Of a stretch of 64,000 nt of DNA, positions 51,387 to 60,018 are shown piece by piece. The stretch covers positions 186,001 through 250,000 of the forward strand of contig NZ_JASZYS010000010.1 in assembly GCF_030316845.1 (NCBI RefSeq). Direction: 5' to 3'. The first letter of the stretch is position 1, and each line of letters opens with the position of its first letter. The position numbers were made by a program, and so were the translations under genes. The stretch is from Variovorax davisae. GTDB taxonomy: Bacteria > Pseudomonadota > Gammaproteobacteria > Burkholderiales > Burkholderiaceae_C. A model generated the notes under the pieces. The model was given only the letters and a program-made list of their open reading frames with translations. It was not told the origin of the DNA and made no database searches.

Positions 51387-52319
51387 TCAGTCGGCCTGCG
51401 CCATCGCCTCGCGCACCGCGGTTCGCAAACGGGCGAAGCTCTGCGCCAGGTCCTGCCCGCCGGTGTCGACGCTGAGGTCGGCCTTCGAATAGAACGCGGC
51501 CCGCCCGCTCAGGATGCGCCGCAGGTCGTCCATGGCTTCCTTGCTGGCCGCCATCGGGCGGGTGTCGCCCTGGGCCGCCACCCGGCCCATGTGCTCCTCG
51601 GGCGCGGCCTGCAGCCAGACCGTGGTGCAGTGCGCCAGCAGCTGGTTGAAGGTGGCCGGGTCGGAGACGATGCCGCCGGGCGTGGCGATCACCACCTCGC
51701 CGTAGATCTGCACGGTTTCCTCGAGCGCGCGGCGCTCGTAGCGGCGGTAGGCGTTGGTGCCGTAGAGGTCGTGGATCTCGCGCACGCTGCAGCCGGCGAT
51801 CTTCTCGATCTCGCGGCTCAGCTCGATGAAGGGCATGTCCAGGTCGTCGGCCAGCATCTGGCCGAGCGTGGACTTGCCGGCGCCGCGCAGCCCGATCAGC
51901 GCGATGCGCCGGTGCCGCGCCGGGTCGCCGGCCGCGGTGCCGAGCAGTTCGCCGAGCGCGATCCGGGCCCGCCGCAGGTCGGCCTCGCTGCGGTCCTCGA
52001 GCAGTTCGCGGATCAGCAGCCACTCGGGCGAAATGGTCGTGACGTCGCCGACCAGCTCGGCCAGCGAGCACTGCAACGCGCTCGCGACCTGCTGCAGCAC
52101 CAGGATCGAGGCGTTGCCGATCCCGTATTCGAGGTTCGCCAGGTGGCGCTCCGAGACGTCGGCCGCCAGCGCCACCGCCTTGCGCGTGAGGCCGCGGCGC
52201 GCACGCAGGTTGCGCACGCGCTCGCCGAGCGCCGCCAGCAGGGGGTTCTTGGCTTCCTCGGCCGGCGCCGGGACTTCGGGAGAGGCGGACAGCACCGCCT
52301 CCTCAGCTCGCTGGTTCAT
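51387..52319 (-). CDS. boxR: BoxR, benzoyl-CoA-responsive regulator
   Basis: The 310-residue regulator joins an N-terminal XRE-type HTH (residues about 32-90: LGERVRNLRARRGLTRKAVALAADVSERHLANLEYG) to a shikimate-kinase-like domain. A P-loop GLRGAGKST (K149) starts the second part, followed by the kinase-like IALIGLR and PGGIVSDPATF. This architecture is that of BzdR/BoxR, which represses benzoate genes until benzoyl-CoA binds the kinase-like domain. It lies between the two arms of the box cluster. Inverted-repeat sites flank it on both sides. Confidence 0.95.
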   Translation of the reverse strand: MNQRAEEAVLSASPEVPAPAEEAKNPLLAALGERVRNLRARRGLTRKAVALAADVSERHLANLEYGIGNASILVLQQVASALQCSLAELVGDVTTISPEWLLIRELLEDRSEADLRRARIALGELLGTAAGDPARHRRIALIGLRGAGKSTLGQMLADDLDMPFIELSREIEKIAGCSVREIHDLYGTNAYRRYERRALEETVQIYGEVVIATPGGIVSDPATFNQLLAHCTTVWLQAAPEEHMGRVAAQGDTRPMAASKEAMDDLRRILSGRAAFYSKADLSVDTGGQDLAQSFARLRTAVREAMAQAD

Positions 52320-52362
52320 GACTCGCTTTCGCTCTGCCGGCGCTTCGGCTTCAGGGTTAACA

Positions 52363-52412
52363 CCAGTACATGCATTATATTGCTTGACACCTCAGGAGTC
52401 GGTGCTTATGGT
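52363..52412 (+). promoter_or_regulatory. Rightward box promoter with a degenerate BoxR half-operator
   Basis: TTGACA (52384-52389) and TATGGT (52407-52412) are 17 nt apart, giving a strong -35. Directly upstream, CCAGTACATGCA (52363-52374), 6 nt, and TGC repeat the left half of the boxC operator (11 of 12 bases). The right half is degenerate. The site overlaps the -35, where a repressor would act. The promoter would serve the DUF4863-boxD-bclA transcript; boxR may share the region. Confidence 0.65.
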
Positions 52413-52467
52413 TCGCTCACAGGCAAGATACTGCACGCAGGCAATTGCCGCAAGTTCAACCCCACGC

Positions 52468-52944
52468 ATGAACACGCCCATGTCCAAAGACAGCTTCCAC
52501 CAACTCGTTGCGGACCTCACCGGCCAGATCGCCGGCCGCCCGCTCGACCAGGATCTCGACCAGTGGCTCAACAGCCAGCACGGCGCCGGCAGCCCCAGCT
52601 TCGAAAAGCTCCGGCAGGCCTGCATCGACGGCGTCGCCGAAGGCTGGCTGTGCGAGCGCGAAGGCGGCGGCATCCGCTACGGGCGGGTCTTCAAGGCCGA
52701 GGATGCACTGAGCCGATTCTCGGTCGACGTGGTCGACATGCGCGACCTCGCCGGGCCGCACCACACGCATCCCAACGGCGAGATCGATTTGATCATGCCG
52801 CTCGAGGGCGACGCGACCTTCGACGGTCGGCCGGCCGGCTGGTGCGTCTACCCGCCCGGCAGCGCCCATCACCCGACCGTCGCCCAGGGACGCGCGCTGG
52901 TCCTCTATCTGCTGCCCGAAGGGCAGATCAGCTTCACGAAATGA
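52468..52944 (+). CDS. PnbB-like/DUF4863 protein of the box cluster
   Basis: The 158-residue cupin-like protein contains FSVDVVDMRDLAGPHHTHPNGEIDLIMPLEGDATFDG and GWCVYPPGSAHHPTV, with several histidines suited to a metal or substrate site. It resembles the DUF4863 family, which includes the PnbB-type 4-hydroxylaminobenzoate lyases, but I cannot confirm that activity here. It is the first gene of the rightward box operon and its stop overlaps boxD (ATGA). A role in benzoate or benzoyl-CoA metabolism is inferred from position. ATG 52480 is an alternative start. Confidence 0.75.
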   Translation: MNTPMSKDSFHQLVADLTGQIAGRPLDQDLDQWLNSQHGAGSPSFEKLRQACIDGVAEGWLCEREGGGIRYGRVFKAEDALSRFSVDVVDMRDLAGPHHTHPNGEIDLIMPLEGDATFDGRPAGWCVYPPGSAHHPTVAQGRALVLYLLPEGQISFTK

Positions 52945-54494
52945 CCGAACTCCTCCCCAACCACGTCGCCGGCCGCTGGCAGGCCGGCAGCGGCGCCGGC
53001 ACGGCGCTCTTCGATCCGGTGCTCGGCACTGAACTGGCGCGGGTCGACGCCACCGGGCTCGACCTGCCCGCCGCCTTCCGCTTCGCCCGCGACAGCGGCG
53101 GGGCCGCGCTGCGCGCCCTGACCTACCGCGAACGCGCCGGCCTGCTGGCCGCGATCGTCAAGGTGCTGCAGGCCAACCGCGACAGCTACTACGAGATCGC
53201 CACCGCCAACTCGGGCACGGTGAAGAACGATTCGGCGGTCGACATCGACGGCGCGATCTTCACGCTCGGCCAGTACGCCAAGTGGGGCGATGCGCTCGGC
53301 GACGTGCGCGCGCTGCGCGACGGCGATGCCGCCAGGCTCGGCAAGGAGCCGGTCTTCCTGTCGCAGCACCTGCAGGTGCCGACGCGCGGCGTGGCGCTGT
53401 TCATCAACGCCTTCAACTTCCCCTCCTGGGGCCTCTGGGAGAAGGCCGCCCCGGCGCTGCTGTCGGGCGTGCCGGTGATCGTCAAGCCCGCCACCTCGAC
53501 CGCCTGGCTCACGCAGCGCATGGTGCGCGACGTGGTCGAGGCCGGCGTGCTGCCGGCCGGCGCCCTGTCGGTGATCTGCGGCAGCTCGGCCGGCCTGATG
53601 GACCAGCTCCAGCCCTTCGACGTGGTGTCCTTCACCGGCTCGGCCGAAACCGGCGCCGTGATCCGCTCGCACCCGGCCGTGGCCCAGCGCTCGGCGCGCG
53701 TCAACATCGAGGCCGACAGCCTCAACTCGGCGCTGCTGCTGCCCGACGCCGCGCCCGGCAGCGAGGCCTTCAACCTGCTGGTGCGCGAAGTGGTGCGCGA
53801 GATGACCGTGAAGTCGGGCCAGAAGTGCACCGCGATCCGTCGCATCCTGGTGCCCGCCGCGGTCTACGACGCGGCCGCCGAAGCCATCGGCGCCAAGCTG
53901 GCGGGCGTCACGGTCGGCAATCCGCGCAACGAGAGCGTGCGCATGGGCGCGCTGGTGAGCCGGGCCCAGCTGGCCGCGGTGCGCGAGGGGCTGGCAGCGC
54001 TCAAGACCCAGGCCGCCGTGCTGCACGACGGCAGCGGCAAGGCCTTGGTCGACGCCGACCCGGCCGTCGCAGCCTGCATCGGCCCGGTGCTGCTCGGCGC
54101 ACGCGATGCCGACGCGGCCGGTCGCGTGCACGACATCGAGGTCTTCGGCCCGGTCGCCACGCTGCTGCCCTACCGCGATCTCGACCATGCGGTGGCGCTC
54201 GCCCAGCGCGGCCAGGGCTCGCTCGTGACCTCGTTGTACGGCGCCGACGATGCCGCGCTCGGCCAGGCGGCGGTGCAGCTGGCCGCCAGCCACGGCCGCG
54301 TGCACGTGATCTCGCCCGAGGTGGCGCAGGCCCAGACCGGCCACGGCAACGTGATGCCGATGTCGATGCACGGCGGCCCGGGCCGCGCCGGCGGCGGCGC
54401 CGAGCTCGGCGGCCTGCGGGCGCTGGACTTCTATCACCGCAAGAGCGCGGTGCAGGCCAGCCCCGCGGTGCTGGCGCAGCTCGGCATCCAGTAG
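52941..54494 (+). CDS. boxD: 3,4-Dehydroadipyl-CoA semialdehyde dehydrogenase BoxD
   Basis: The 517-residue aldehyde dehydrogenase oxidises the ring-opened CoA semialdehyde to 3,4-dehydroadipyl-CoA with NADP. The catalytic cysteine is C296 in VKSGQKCTAIRR. The segment FINAFNFPSWGLWEKAAPALLSGVPVIVKPAT and VSFTGSAETGAVIRSH follow the family. It belongs to the PaaZ-like ALDH branch without the hydratase domain. It is coupled to the DUF4863 gene. Confidence 0.95.
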   Translation: MTELLPNHVAGRWQAGSGAGTALFDPVLGTELARVDATGLDLPAAFRFARDSGGAALRALTYRERAGLLAAIVKVLQANRDSYYEIATANSGTVKNDSAVDIDGAIFTLGQYAKWGDALGDVRALRDGDAARLGKEPVFLSQHLQVPTRGVALFINAFNFPSWGLWEKAAPALLSGVPVIVKPATSTAWLTQRMVRDVVEAGVLPAGALSVICGSSAGLMDQLQPFDVVSFTGSAETGAVIRSHPAVAQRSARVNIEADSLNSALLLPDAAPGSEAFNLLVREVVREMTVKSGQKCTAIRRILVPAAVYDAAAEAIGAKLAGVTVGNPRNESVRMGALVSRAQLAAVREGLAALKTQAAVLHDGSGKALVDADPAVAACIGPVLLGARDADAAGRVHDIEVFGPVATLLPYRDLDHAVALAQRGQGSLVTSLYGADDAALGQAAVQLAASHGRVHVISPEVAQAQTGHGNVMPMSMHGGPGRAGGGAELGGLRALDFYHRKSAVQASPAVLAQLGIQ

Positions 54495-54530
54495 GCCGAA
54501 GCAAGACGAGACGATCCGAGGAGACGCACG

Positions 54531-56081
54531 ATGACCCTGCCCGACACCTTCAACTTCGCCGAGCACCTGTTCGCGCTGAACCGCGGCCGCGCCACCAAGG
54601 CGGCCTACATCGACGACCGCGGCGCGCTCGGCTACGGCCAGCTCGAGGACCGCGCGCGCCGGCTGGCCACCGCCCTCCTCGCCAGCGGCATCCGCCGCGA
54701 GGACCGCGTGCTGCTGCTGATGCTCGACGGCAGCGACTGGCCGGTCAGCTTCCTGGGCAGCCTCTATGCGGGCGTGGTGCCGGTGGCGGTCAACACGCTG
54801 CTCACGGCCGACGACTACGCCTACATGCTGGCCCACAGCGGCGCCACCGCGGCGCTGGTGTCGGGCGCGCTGCTGCCGGTGCTGCAGGAGGCGATCGAAA
54901 AGGGCGCCCACCCGCTTCGCGCGCTGTTCGTGTCGCAGCCGACGGGCGCCCTGCCCGACGGTGCGCAGAACTTCGACTCGGCCATCGCGGCCAGCGAGCC
55001 GCTCGCGGCGCCGGCCGCCACCACGCCGCAGGACCATGCCTTCTGGCTCTATTCCTCGGGCTCCACCGGCAAGCCCAAGGGCACGGTCCACACCCACGGC
55101 AACCCCTGGTGGACCGCCGAGCTGTACGGCAAGCCGGTGCTGGGCCTGGCCGAGGACGACGTCTGCTTCTCGGCCGCCAAGATGTACTTCGCCTACGGCC
55201 TGGGCAACGCGCTGACCTTCCCGCTGTCGGTCGGCGCCACGGTGCTGCTGATGGCCGAGCGGCCGACGCCCGATGCCACCTTCAAGCGCTGGACGGGTGC
55301 GCACAAGCCAACCGTCTTCTTCGGTGCCCCCACCGGCTTCGCCGGCATGCTGGCCTCGCCCCATCTGCCGGCGCGCGAGGCGGTCGCGCTGCGCATGTGC
55401 TCCTCGGCCGGCGAAGCCCTGCCGGGCGAGATCGCCCAGCGCTTCAAGGCCCACTTCGGCTGCGAGATCGTCGACGGGATCGGTTCGACCGAGATGCTGC
55501 ACATCTTCATCTCCAACCGGCCCGGCGACATCCGCTACGGAACCACCGGCCGCCCGGTCGAGGGCTACGAGATCGCGCTGCGCGGCGAGGACGGCCAGCC
55601 GGTCGCGGACGGCGAAGTCGGCGACCTCTACATCAAGGGCCCGAGCACGGCCACCATGTACTGGGGCAACCCGGAGAAAAGCGCCGAGACCTTCCGAGAC
55701 GGCTGGACCAAGAGCGGCGACAAGTACTCGCGCGACGCCGACGGCTACTACACCTACGCCGGCCGCAGCGACGACATGCTCAAGGTGAGCGGCATCTACG
55801 TCTCGCCCTTCGAGGTCGAGGCCACGCTGATGCAGCACCCGGCGGTGCTCGAGGCCGCGGTGATCGGCAAGGAAGACGCCGACGGCCTGACCAAGACCAA
55901 GGCCTACGTGGTGTGCAAGGACGGCCAGTCGGTCGGCGAGGACGCGCTCAAGGCCTTCGTCAAGGAGCGCCTGGCGCCCTACAAGTACCCGCGCTTCATC
56001 GAGTTCGTGGACGAACTGCCGAAGACCGCCACGGGCAAGATCCAGCGCTTCCGCCTGCGCGAACGGGAACAGCAAAAGTGA
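54531..56081 (+). CDS. bclA: Benzoate-CoA ligase
   Basis: The 516-residue adenylating ligase makes benzoyl-CoA from benzoate, ATP and CoA, starting the pathway. The adenylation motif SSGSTGKPKGT starts near residue 175. Family segments are FFGAPTGFAGML, CSSAGEALPGEIAQRFKA, GIGSTEMLHIFISN, and the C-terminal hinge SDDMLKVSGIYVSPFEVE. The sequence and its place behind boxD favour benzoate as substrate. Its stop overlaps the next gene (GTGA). Confidence 0.95.
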   Translation: MTLPDTFNFAEHLFALNRGRATKAAYIDDRGALGYGQLEDRARRLATALLASGIRREDRVLLLMLDGSDWPVSFLGSLYAGVVPVAVNTLLTADDYAYMLAHSGATAALVSGALLPVLQEAIEKGAHPLRALFVSQPTGALPDGAQNFDSAIAASEPLAAPAATTPQDHAFWLYSSGSTGKPKGTVHTHGNPWWTAELYGKPVLGLAEDDVCFSAAKMYFAYGLGNALTFPLSVGATVLLMAERPTPDATFKRWTGAHKPTVFFGAPTGFAGMLASPHLPAREAVALRMCSSAGEALPGEIAQRFKAHFGCEIVDGIGSTEMLHIFISNRPGDIRYGTTGRPVEGYEIALRGEDGQPVADGEVGDLYIKGPSTATMYWGNPEKSAETFRDGWTKSGDKYSRDADGYYTYAGRSDDMLKVSGIYVSPFEVEATLMQHPAVLEAAVIGKEDADGLTKTKAYVVCKDGQSVGEDALKAFVKERLAPYKYPRFIEFVDELPKTATGKIQRFRLREREQQK

Positions 56082-56878
56082 CGCCCGACTCCGAATTTGC
56101 CGCCATCCGCTGGCGGGGGAAAGAGGTGCGCGTCGAATACCAGCGCATCGCACCCGAGCGCAGCGAGGCCCCGCTGCTGGTCTTCCTGCACGAAGGCCTG
56201 GGCTCGATCTCGATGTGGAAGGATTTCCCCGAGCGCCTGTGCACCGCCGGCGGCTTCCGCGGCCTGGTGTTCTCGCGCCCCGGCTACGGCCGCTCGACGC
56301 CGCGCGATGCCGACGAGACCTGGGACGTCGACTTCATGCACCGCCAGGCGCACGAGGTGCTGCCGGCCTTCTTCGAGGCCATCGGCCTCGAGGAAAAGCC
56401 CTGGCTGTTCGGCCACAGCGACGGCGGCTCGATCGCGCTGCTGTACGCGGCGCGCTTCCCCGACCGCGTGGCCGGGCTGGTGGTCATGGCGCCGCACATC
56501 CTGGTCGAGGACGTGACGGTCGCCAACATCGAGCTGGCGCGCCAGGCCTACCTGGAGACCGACCTGCGGCAGAAGCTCGGGCGCTACCACGACGACGTCG
56601 ACTCCGCCTTCTGGGGCTGGAACCGGATCTGGCTGCACCCGCCCTTCAGGCTATGGAACATCGAGCCCGAGCTCGACGCCATCCGCTGCCCGGTGCTGGC
56701 GATCCAGGGCGTCGACGACGAGTACGGCACCCTGCGCCAGATCCGCGGCATCGCCGAGCGCGTGCCCCAGACCCGGCTGCTGGAGATTCCCGACTGCGGG
56801 CATTCCCCGCATCGCGATCAGCCCGAAACGGCGATAGTGGCGACCGCTTCATTTGTCAAGGCAGAAAACTCCCCCTGA
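56078..56878 (+). CDS. Alpha/beta hydrolase of the box cluster
   Basis: The 266-residue alpha/beta hydrolase has an oxyanion-type HEGLG motif (VFLHEGLGSISMWKDF), nucleophile elbow GHSDGGSIALLYA and a C-terminal catalytic histidine region CGHSPHRDQP. Such proteins are frequent in box clusters; a thioesterase that removes benzoyl-CoA or a stalled CoA intermediate is a reasonable but unproven role. The GTG start overlaps the bclA stop. Confidence 0.88.
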   Translation: MTPDSEFAAIRWRGKEVRVEYQRIAPERSEAPLLVFLHEGLGSISMWKDFPERLCTAGGFRGLVFSRPGYGRSTPRDADETWDVDFMHRQAHEVLPAFFEAIGLEEKPWLFGHSDGGSIALLYAARFPDRVAGLVVMAPHILVEDVTVANIELARQAYLETDLRQKLGRYHDDVDSAFWGWNRIWLHPPFRLWNIEPELDAIRCPVLAIQGVDDEYGTLRQIRGIAERVPQTRLLEIPDCGHSPHRDQPETAIVATASFVKAENSP

Positions 56879-56929
56879 AGACCCGCCCGCCCGCGCGAGC
56901 GGAACGGTGTCCCTGGGGGAAACTCTTAC

Positions 56930-56958
56930 TTGAGTCATGAATAGTTTAGCTGTAAAGT
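56930..56958 (+). promoter_or_regulatory. Candidate sigma-70 promoter of the ABC transporter operon
   Basis: TTGAGT (56930-56935) and TAAAGT (56953-56958) are 17 nt apart in an AT-rich patch, 29 nt before the binding-protein ATG. No TGCA element or copy of the box operator is present in this gap, so control by BoxR is not visible. GGAGA precedes the ATG. Confidence 0.5.
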
Positions 56959-56986
56959 AATTTCAATCAACCGAAGGAGACAGTTC

Positions 56987-58153
56987 ATGAGCCACCGCAT
57001 CGCTCGCACCACCCTCACCGCCCTGGCGCTCGCATGTGTCGCCACGCTCGGGCACGCCCAGCAGGGCAAGCTGAAGGTGGGCCTGATGCTGCCTTTCAGC
57101 GGCACCTACGCCGCGCTCGGCGTCGCGATCGAGAACGGCTTCCGGCTGCGCCTGGAGGAGCAGGGCGGCAAGTTCGCCGGCCGCGAGATCGAATTCGTCA
57201 AGGTCGACGACGAGTCGGACCCGGCCAAGGCCACCGACAACGTCAACAAGCTGATCAAGCGCGACAACGTCGACGTCATCATCGGCACGGTGCATTCGGG
57301 CGTGGCGATGGCGATGGCCAAGGCGGCCAAGGAAAGCGGCACCGTGCTGATCGTGCCGAACGCCGGCGCCGACGCGGTCACCGGCCCGATGTGCGCCCAG
57401 AACATCTTCCGCAGCTCGTTCTCGAACTGGCAGCCGGCCTACGCGATGGGCGAGGTCTCCGGCAAGCAGGGCAAGAAGAAGGCGATGACCATCACCTGGA
57501 AGTACGCGGCCGGCGACGAATCGGTGGCCGGCTTCAAGGAAGGCTTCGAGAAGGCCGGCGGCAAGGTCGACAAGCAGCTCACGGTGCCGTTCCCGAACGT
57601 CGAGTTCCAGGCTCTCTTGACCGAGATCGCGGCGGCCAAGCCCGACGTGGTGTATGCCTTCTTCGCCGGCGGCGGCGCGGTCAAGTTCGTCAAGGACTAT
57701 GCGGCGGCCGGCCTCAACAAGACCATCCCGCTGGTCGGCCCCGGCTTCCTGACCGACGGCACGCTCGAAGCGCAGGGCGATGCTGCCCAAGGCATGCAGA
57801 CCACGCTGCACTACGCCGACGGCCTGAACACGCCGCGCGACACGGCCTTCCGCACCGCCTACGCCAAGAGCTTCAAGCTGCAGCCCGATGTGTACGCGGT
57901 GCAGGGCTATGACGCGGCGCAGATCCTCGGCATCGGCCTCGCGGCCGTGAAGGGCGACATCTCGAAGAAGGCCGAGTTCGCCGCCGCGGTCGAGAAGGCC
58001 AAGATCGACAGCCCGCGCGGCACGTTCACCATGAACAAGGCGCACAACCCGGTGCAGGACGTCTACCTGCGCAAGGTCGAGGGCAACGAGAACAAGCTGG
58101 TGAACATCGCCGTCAAGAACCTCGCCGACCCCGCGCGCGGCTGCAAGCTGTAA
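56987..58153 (+). CDS. Branched-chain-type ABC substrate-binding protein
   Basis: The 388-residue periplasmic receptor has a signal peptide (MSHRIARTTLTALALACVATLGHAQ) and the LivK-like type I fold: KLKVGLMLPFSGTYAALGVAIENGFRL, VDVIIGTVHSGVAMAMAKAAKESGTVLIVPNAG, FRSSFSNWQPAYAMGEV. This branch often binds aromatic acids, and with the box genes benzoate is the likely ligand. The ligand itself is not shown by sequence. Confidence 0.92.
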   Translation: MSHRIARTTLTALALACVATLGHAQQGKLKVGLMLPFSGTYAALGVAIENGFRLRLEEQGGKFAGREIEFVKVDDESDPAKATDNVNKLIKRDNVDVIIGTVHSGVAMAMAKAAKESGTVLIVPNAGADAVTGPMCAQNIFRSSFSNWQPAYAMGEVSGKQGKKKAMTITWKYAAGDESVAGFKEGFEKAGGKVDKQLTVPFPNVEFQALLTEIAAAKPDVVYAFFAGGGAVKFVKDYAAAGLNKTIPLVGPGFLTDGTLEAQGDAAQGMQTTLHYADGLNTPRDTAFRTAYAKSFKLQPDVYAVQGYDAAQILGIGLAAVKGDISKKAEFAAAVEKAKIDSPRGTFTMNKAHNPVQDVYLRKVEGNENKLVNIAVKNLADPARGCKL

Positions 58154-58172
58154 TCGAGAGCGAAGACACTGC

Positions 58173-59045
58173 ATGGACTTCGGTACCTTTCTCGTTCAGT
58201 GCCTGAACTCCGTGCAGTACGGACTGCTGCTGTTCCTGGTCGCTTCCGGCCTGACGCTGATCTTCGGCATCATGGGCGTCATCAACCTGGCGCACGGCAG
58301 CTTCTACATGCTCGGGGCCTACATGGCCTTCGCGCTGTCGCCGCTGTTCGGTGACCAGTTCATCGTGATGCTGGCGGCCGGCGTGGTGCTGGCCGCCGTG
58401 TTCGGCTACCTGCTCGAGTGGGCGTTCTTCAGCTACCTCTACCAGCGCGACCACCTGCAGCAGGTGCTCATGACCTACGGGCTGATCCTGGTGTTCGAGG
58501 AGCTGCGCTCGATCCTGGTCGGCAACGACGTCCACGGCGTCAAGGCGCCGCCCTGGCTCGAGGGCAGCTTCGCGCTCGGCGACCTGATGAGCTACCCCTG
58601 GTACCGGCTGTTCGCCTCGGCCGCCTGCGTGGTGCTGGCGGTCGGGCTCTACTACGTGGTCAACCGCACGCGCCTGGGCATGATGATCCGCGCCGGCGCC
58701 AGCAACCGCGACATGGTGCGCGGGCTGGGCATCGACATCCGCCGGCTCTACCGCATCGTGTTCGCGGCCGGCGTCGCGCTCGCCGCGCTGGCCGGCATGA
58801 TCGCGGCGCCGATGTCGTCGGTCTACCCGGGCATGGGCGCCAGCGTCCTGATCATCTGTTTCGTGGTGGTGGTGATCGGCGGCATCGGCTCGATCACCGG
58901 CGCCCTGGTGGCCTCGCTGCTGGTCGGCTTCGTCGACACCTTCGGCAAGGTCTTCTTCGCCGAGCTGAGCGGCATGGGCGTCTACGTGCTGATGGCGATC
59001 GTTCTGATATGGCGCCCGGAAGGCCTGATGGGGCGCAAGGTCTGA
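58173..59045 (+). CDS. Branched-chain-type ABC permease (LivH-like)
   Basis: The 290-residue inner-membrane protein begins MDFGTFLVQCLNSVQYGLLLFLVASGLTLIFGIMGVINLAHGSFYMLGAY, which is diagnostic of LivH, and ends with a LivH-type GGIGSITGALVASLLVGFVDTFGK. About eight helices are expected. It pairs with the LivM-like permease encoded next. Confidence 0.93.
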   Translation: MDFGTFLVQCLNSVQYGLLLFLVASGLTLIFGIMGVINLAHGSFYMLGAYMAFALSPLFGDQFIVMLAAGVVLAAVFGYLLEWAFFSYLYQRDHLQQVLMTYGLILVFEELRSILVGNDVHGVKAPPWLEGSFALGDLMSYPWYRLFASAACVVLAVGLYYVVNRTRLGMMIRAGASNRDMVRGLGIDIRRLYRIVFAAGVALAALAGMIAAPMSSVYPGMGASVLIICFVVVVIGGIGSITGALVASLLVGFVDTFGKVFFAELSGMGVYVLMAIVLIWRPEGLMGRKV

Positions 59046-59046
59046 C

Positions 59047-60018
59047 ATGCAACGCCTCTCCCATTCCATCCCCCTCTTGTGCGCCATCGTGCTGGCGGTG
59101 TTCGGCCCCATGCTGAGCCCCTACCTGTCCGACCTGGTGGTCAAGGTGATGATCCTGTCGATCTTCGCTTTGAGCCTCGAACTGCTGGTCGGCATGACCG
59201 GCCTCGTGAGCCTGGGCCACGCGGCCTTCTACGGCATCGGCGCCTACGCGACGGTGCTCGGCTCGGGCAAGGACGGCGGCTCGATCGCACTGCTGCTGCC
59301 CCTGGCCATGGGCTCGGCCGCGGCCTATGCGCTGGCGGTCGGGGCGCTGAGCCTGCGCACCCGCGGCGTCTACTTCATCATGGTCACGCTGGCGTTCGCG
59401 CAGATGGCCTTCTTCGTCTTCCACGACACCGCCCTGGGCGGCGGCAGCGACGGCATCTACATGTACATCCGCCCGACCCTCGGCGCCCTCGACATGGAAA
59501 ACCGCTACACGCAGTTCTACGTCGTGCTGGCCGCGCTGGTGCTGACCTACGGCCTGCTGGCGCTGATCCGGCGCTCGCGCTTCGGTGCCGCGCTGGCCGG
59601 CATCCGGGTCAACGAGCAGCGCATGCGCGCGGCCGGCTTCGCGGTCTACGGCTACAAGCTCGCGGCCTTCGTGATCGCCGGCGCGCTGGCCGGGCTCGCG
59701 GGCTTCCTGCTGGCGTCGCGCGACGGCGTCGTCAACCCCGAACTGCTGGCCTGGCACAACTCGGGCGAGGTGCTGCTGATGATCATCCTGGGCGGCCTCG
59801 GCCACCTGCGCGGCGCGGTGATCGGCGCGGTCGCCTTCACGCTGCTGAAAGAGCTGCTCTCCACCCATGCGCTGGTCGGGCCGCTGGCCGACCACTGGCA
59901 GCTCACGCTGGGGCTGGCGATCATCGCCTTCGTGGCGCTGCTGCCCAAGGGGATCATCGGCATCGCGGCGCGCCTGTCGCCCGCGGCGGCCAAGCCGCCG
60001 AAGGGAGCTGCCGCATGA
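59047..60018 (+). CDS. Branched-chain-type ABC permease (LivM-like)
   Basis: The 323-residue permease shows the LivM marks FALSLELLVGMTGLVSLGHAAFYGIGAYATVLG, SLRTRGVYFIMVTLAFAQMAFF and LLMIILGGLGHLRGAVIGAVAF. It completes the membrane domain with the LivH-like protein. Its start is 1 nt after the LivH-like stop. Confidence 0.93.
   Translation: MQRLSHSIPLLCAIVLAVFGPMLSPYLSDLVVKVMILSIFALSLELLVGMTGLVSLGHAAFYGIGAYATVLGSGKDGGSIALLLPLAMGSAAAYALAVGALSLRTRGVYFIMVTLAFAQMAFFVFHDTALGGGSDGIYMYIRPTLGALDMENRYTQFYVVLAALVLTYGLLALIRRSRFGAALAGIRVNEQRMRAAGFAVYGYKLAAFVIAGALAGLAGFLLASRDGVVNPELLAWHNSGEVLLMIILGGLGHLRGAVIGAVAFTLLKELLSTHALVGPLADHWQLTLGLAIIAFVALLPKGIIGIAARLSPAAAKPPKGAAA

Noticed and set aside
52905..56153. 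Very long open frame on the minus strand (1082 codons) opposite boxD and bclA
   Set aside because: It mirrors codon bias of two well-supported genes on the plus strand, has low-complexity composition and shows no recognisable domain.
56930..56986. Possible BoxR site at the benzoate-type ABC transporter promoter
   Set aside because: No TGCA element or part of the boxC operator occurs in this gap, so I cannot support BoxR control of the transporter.
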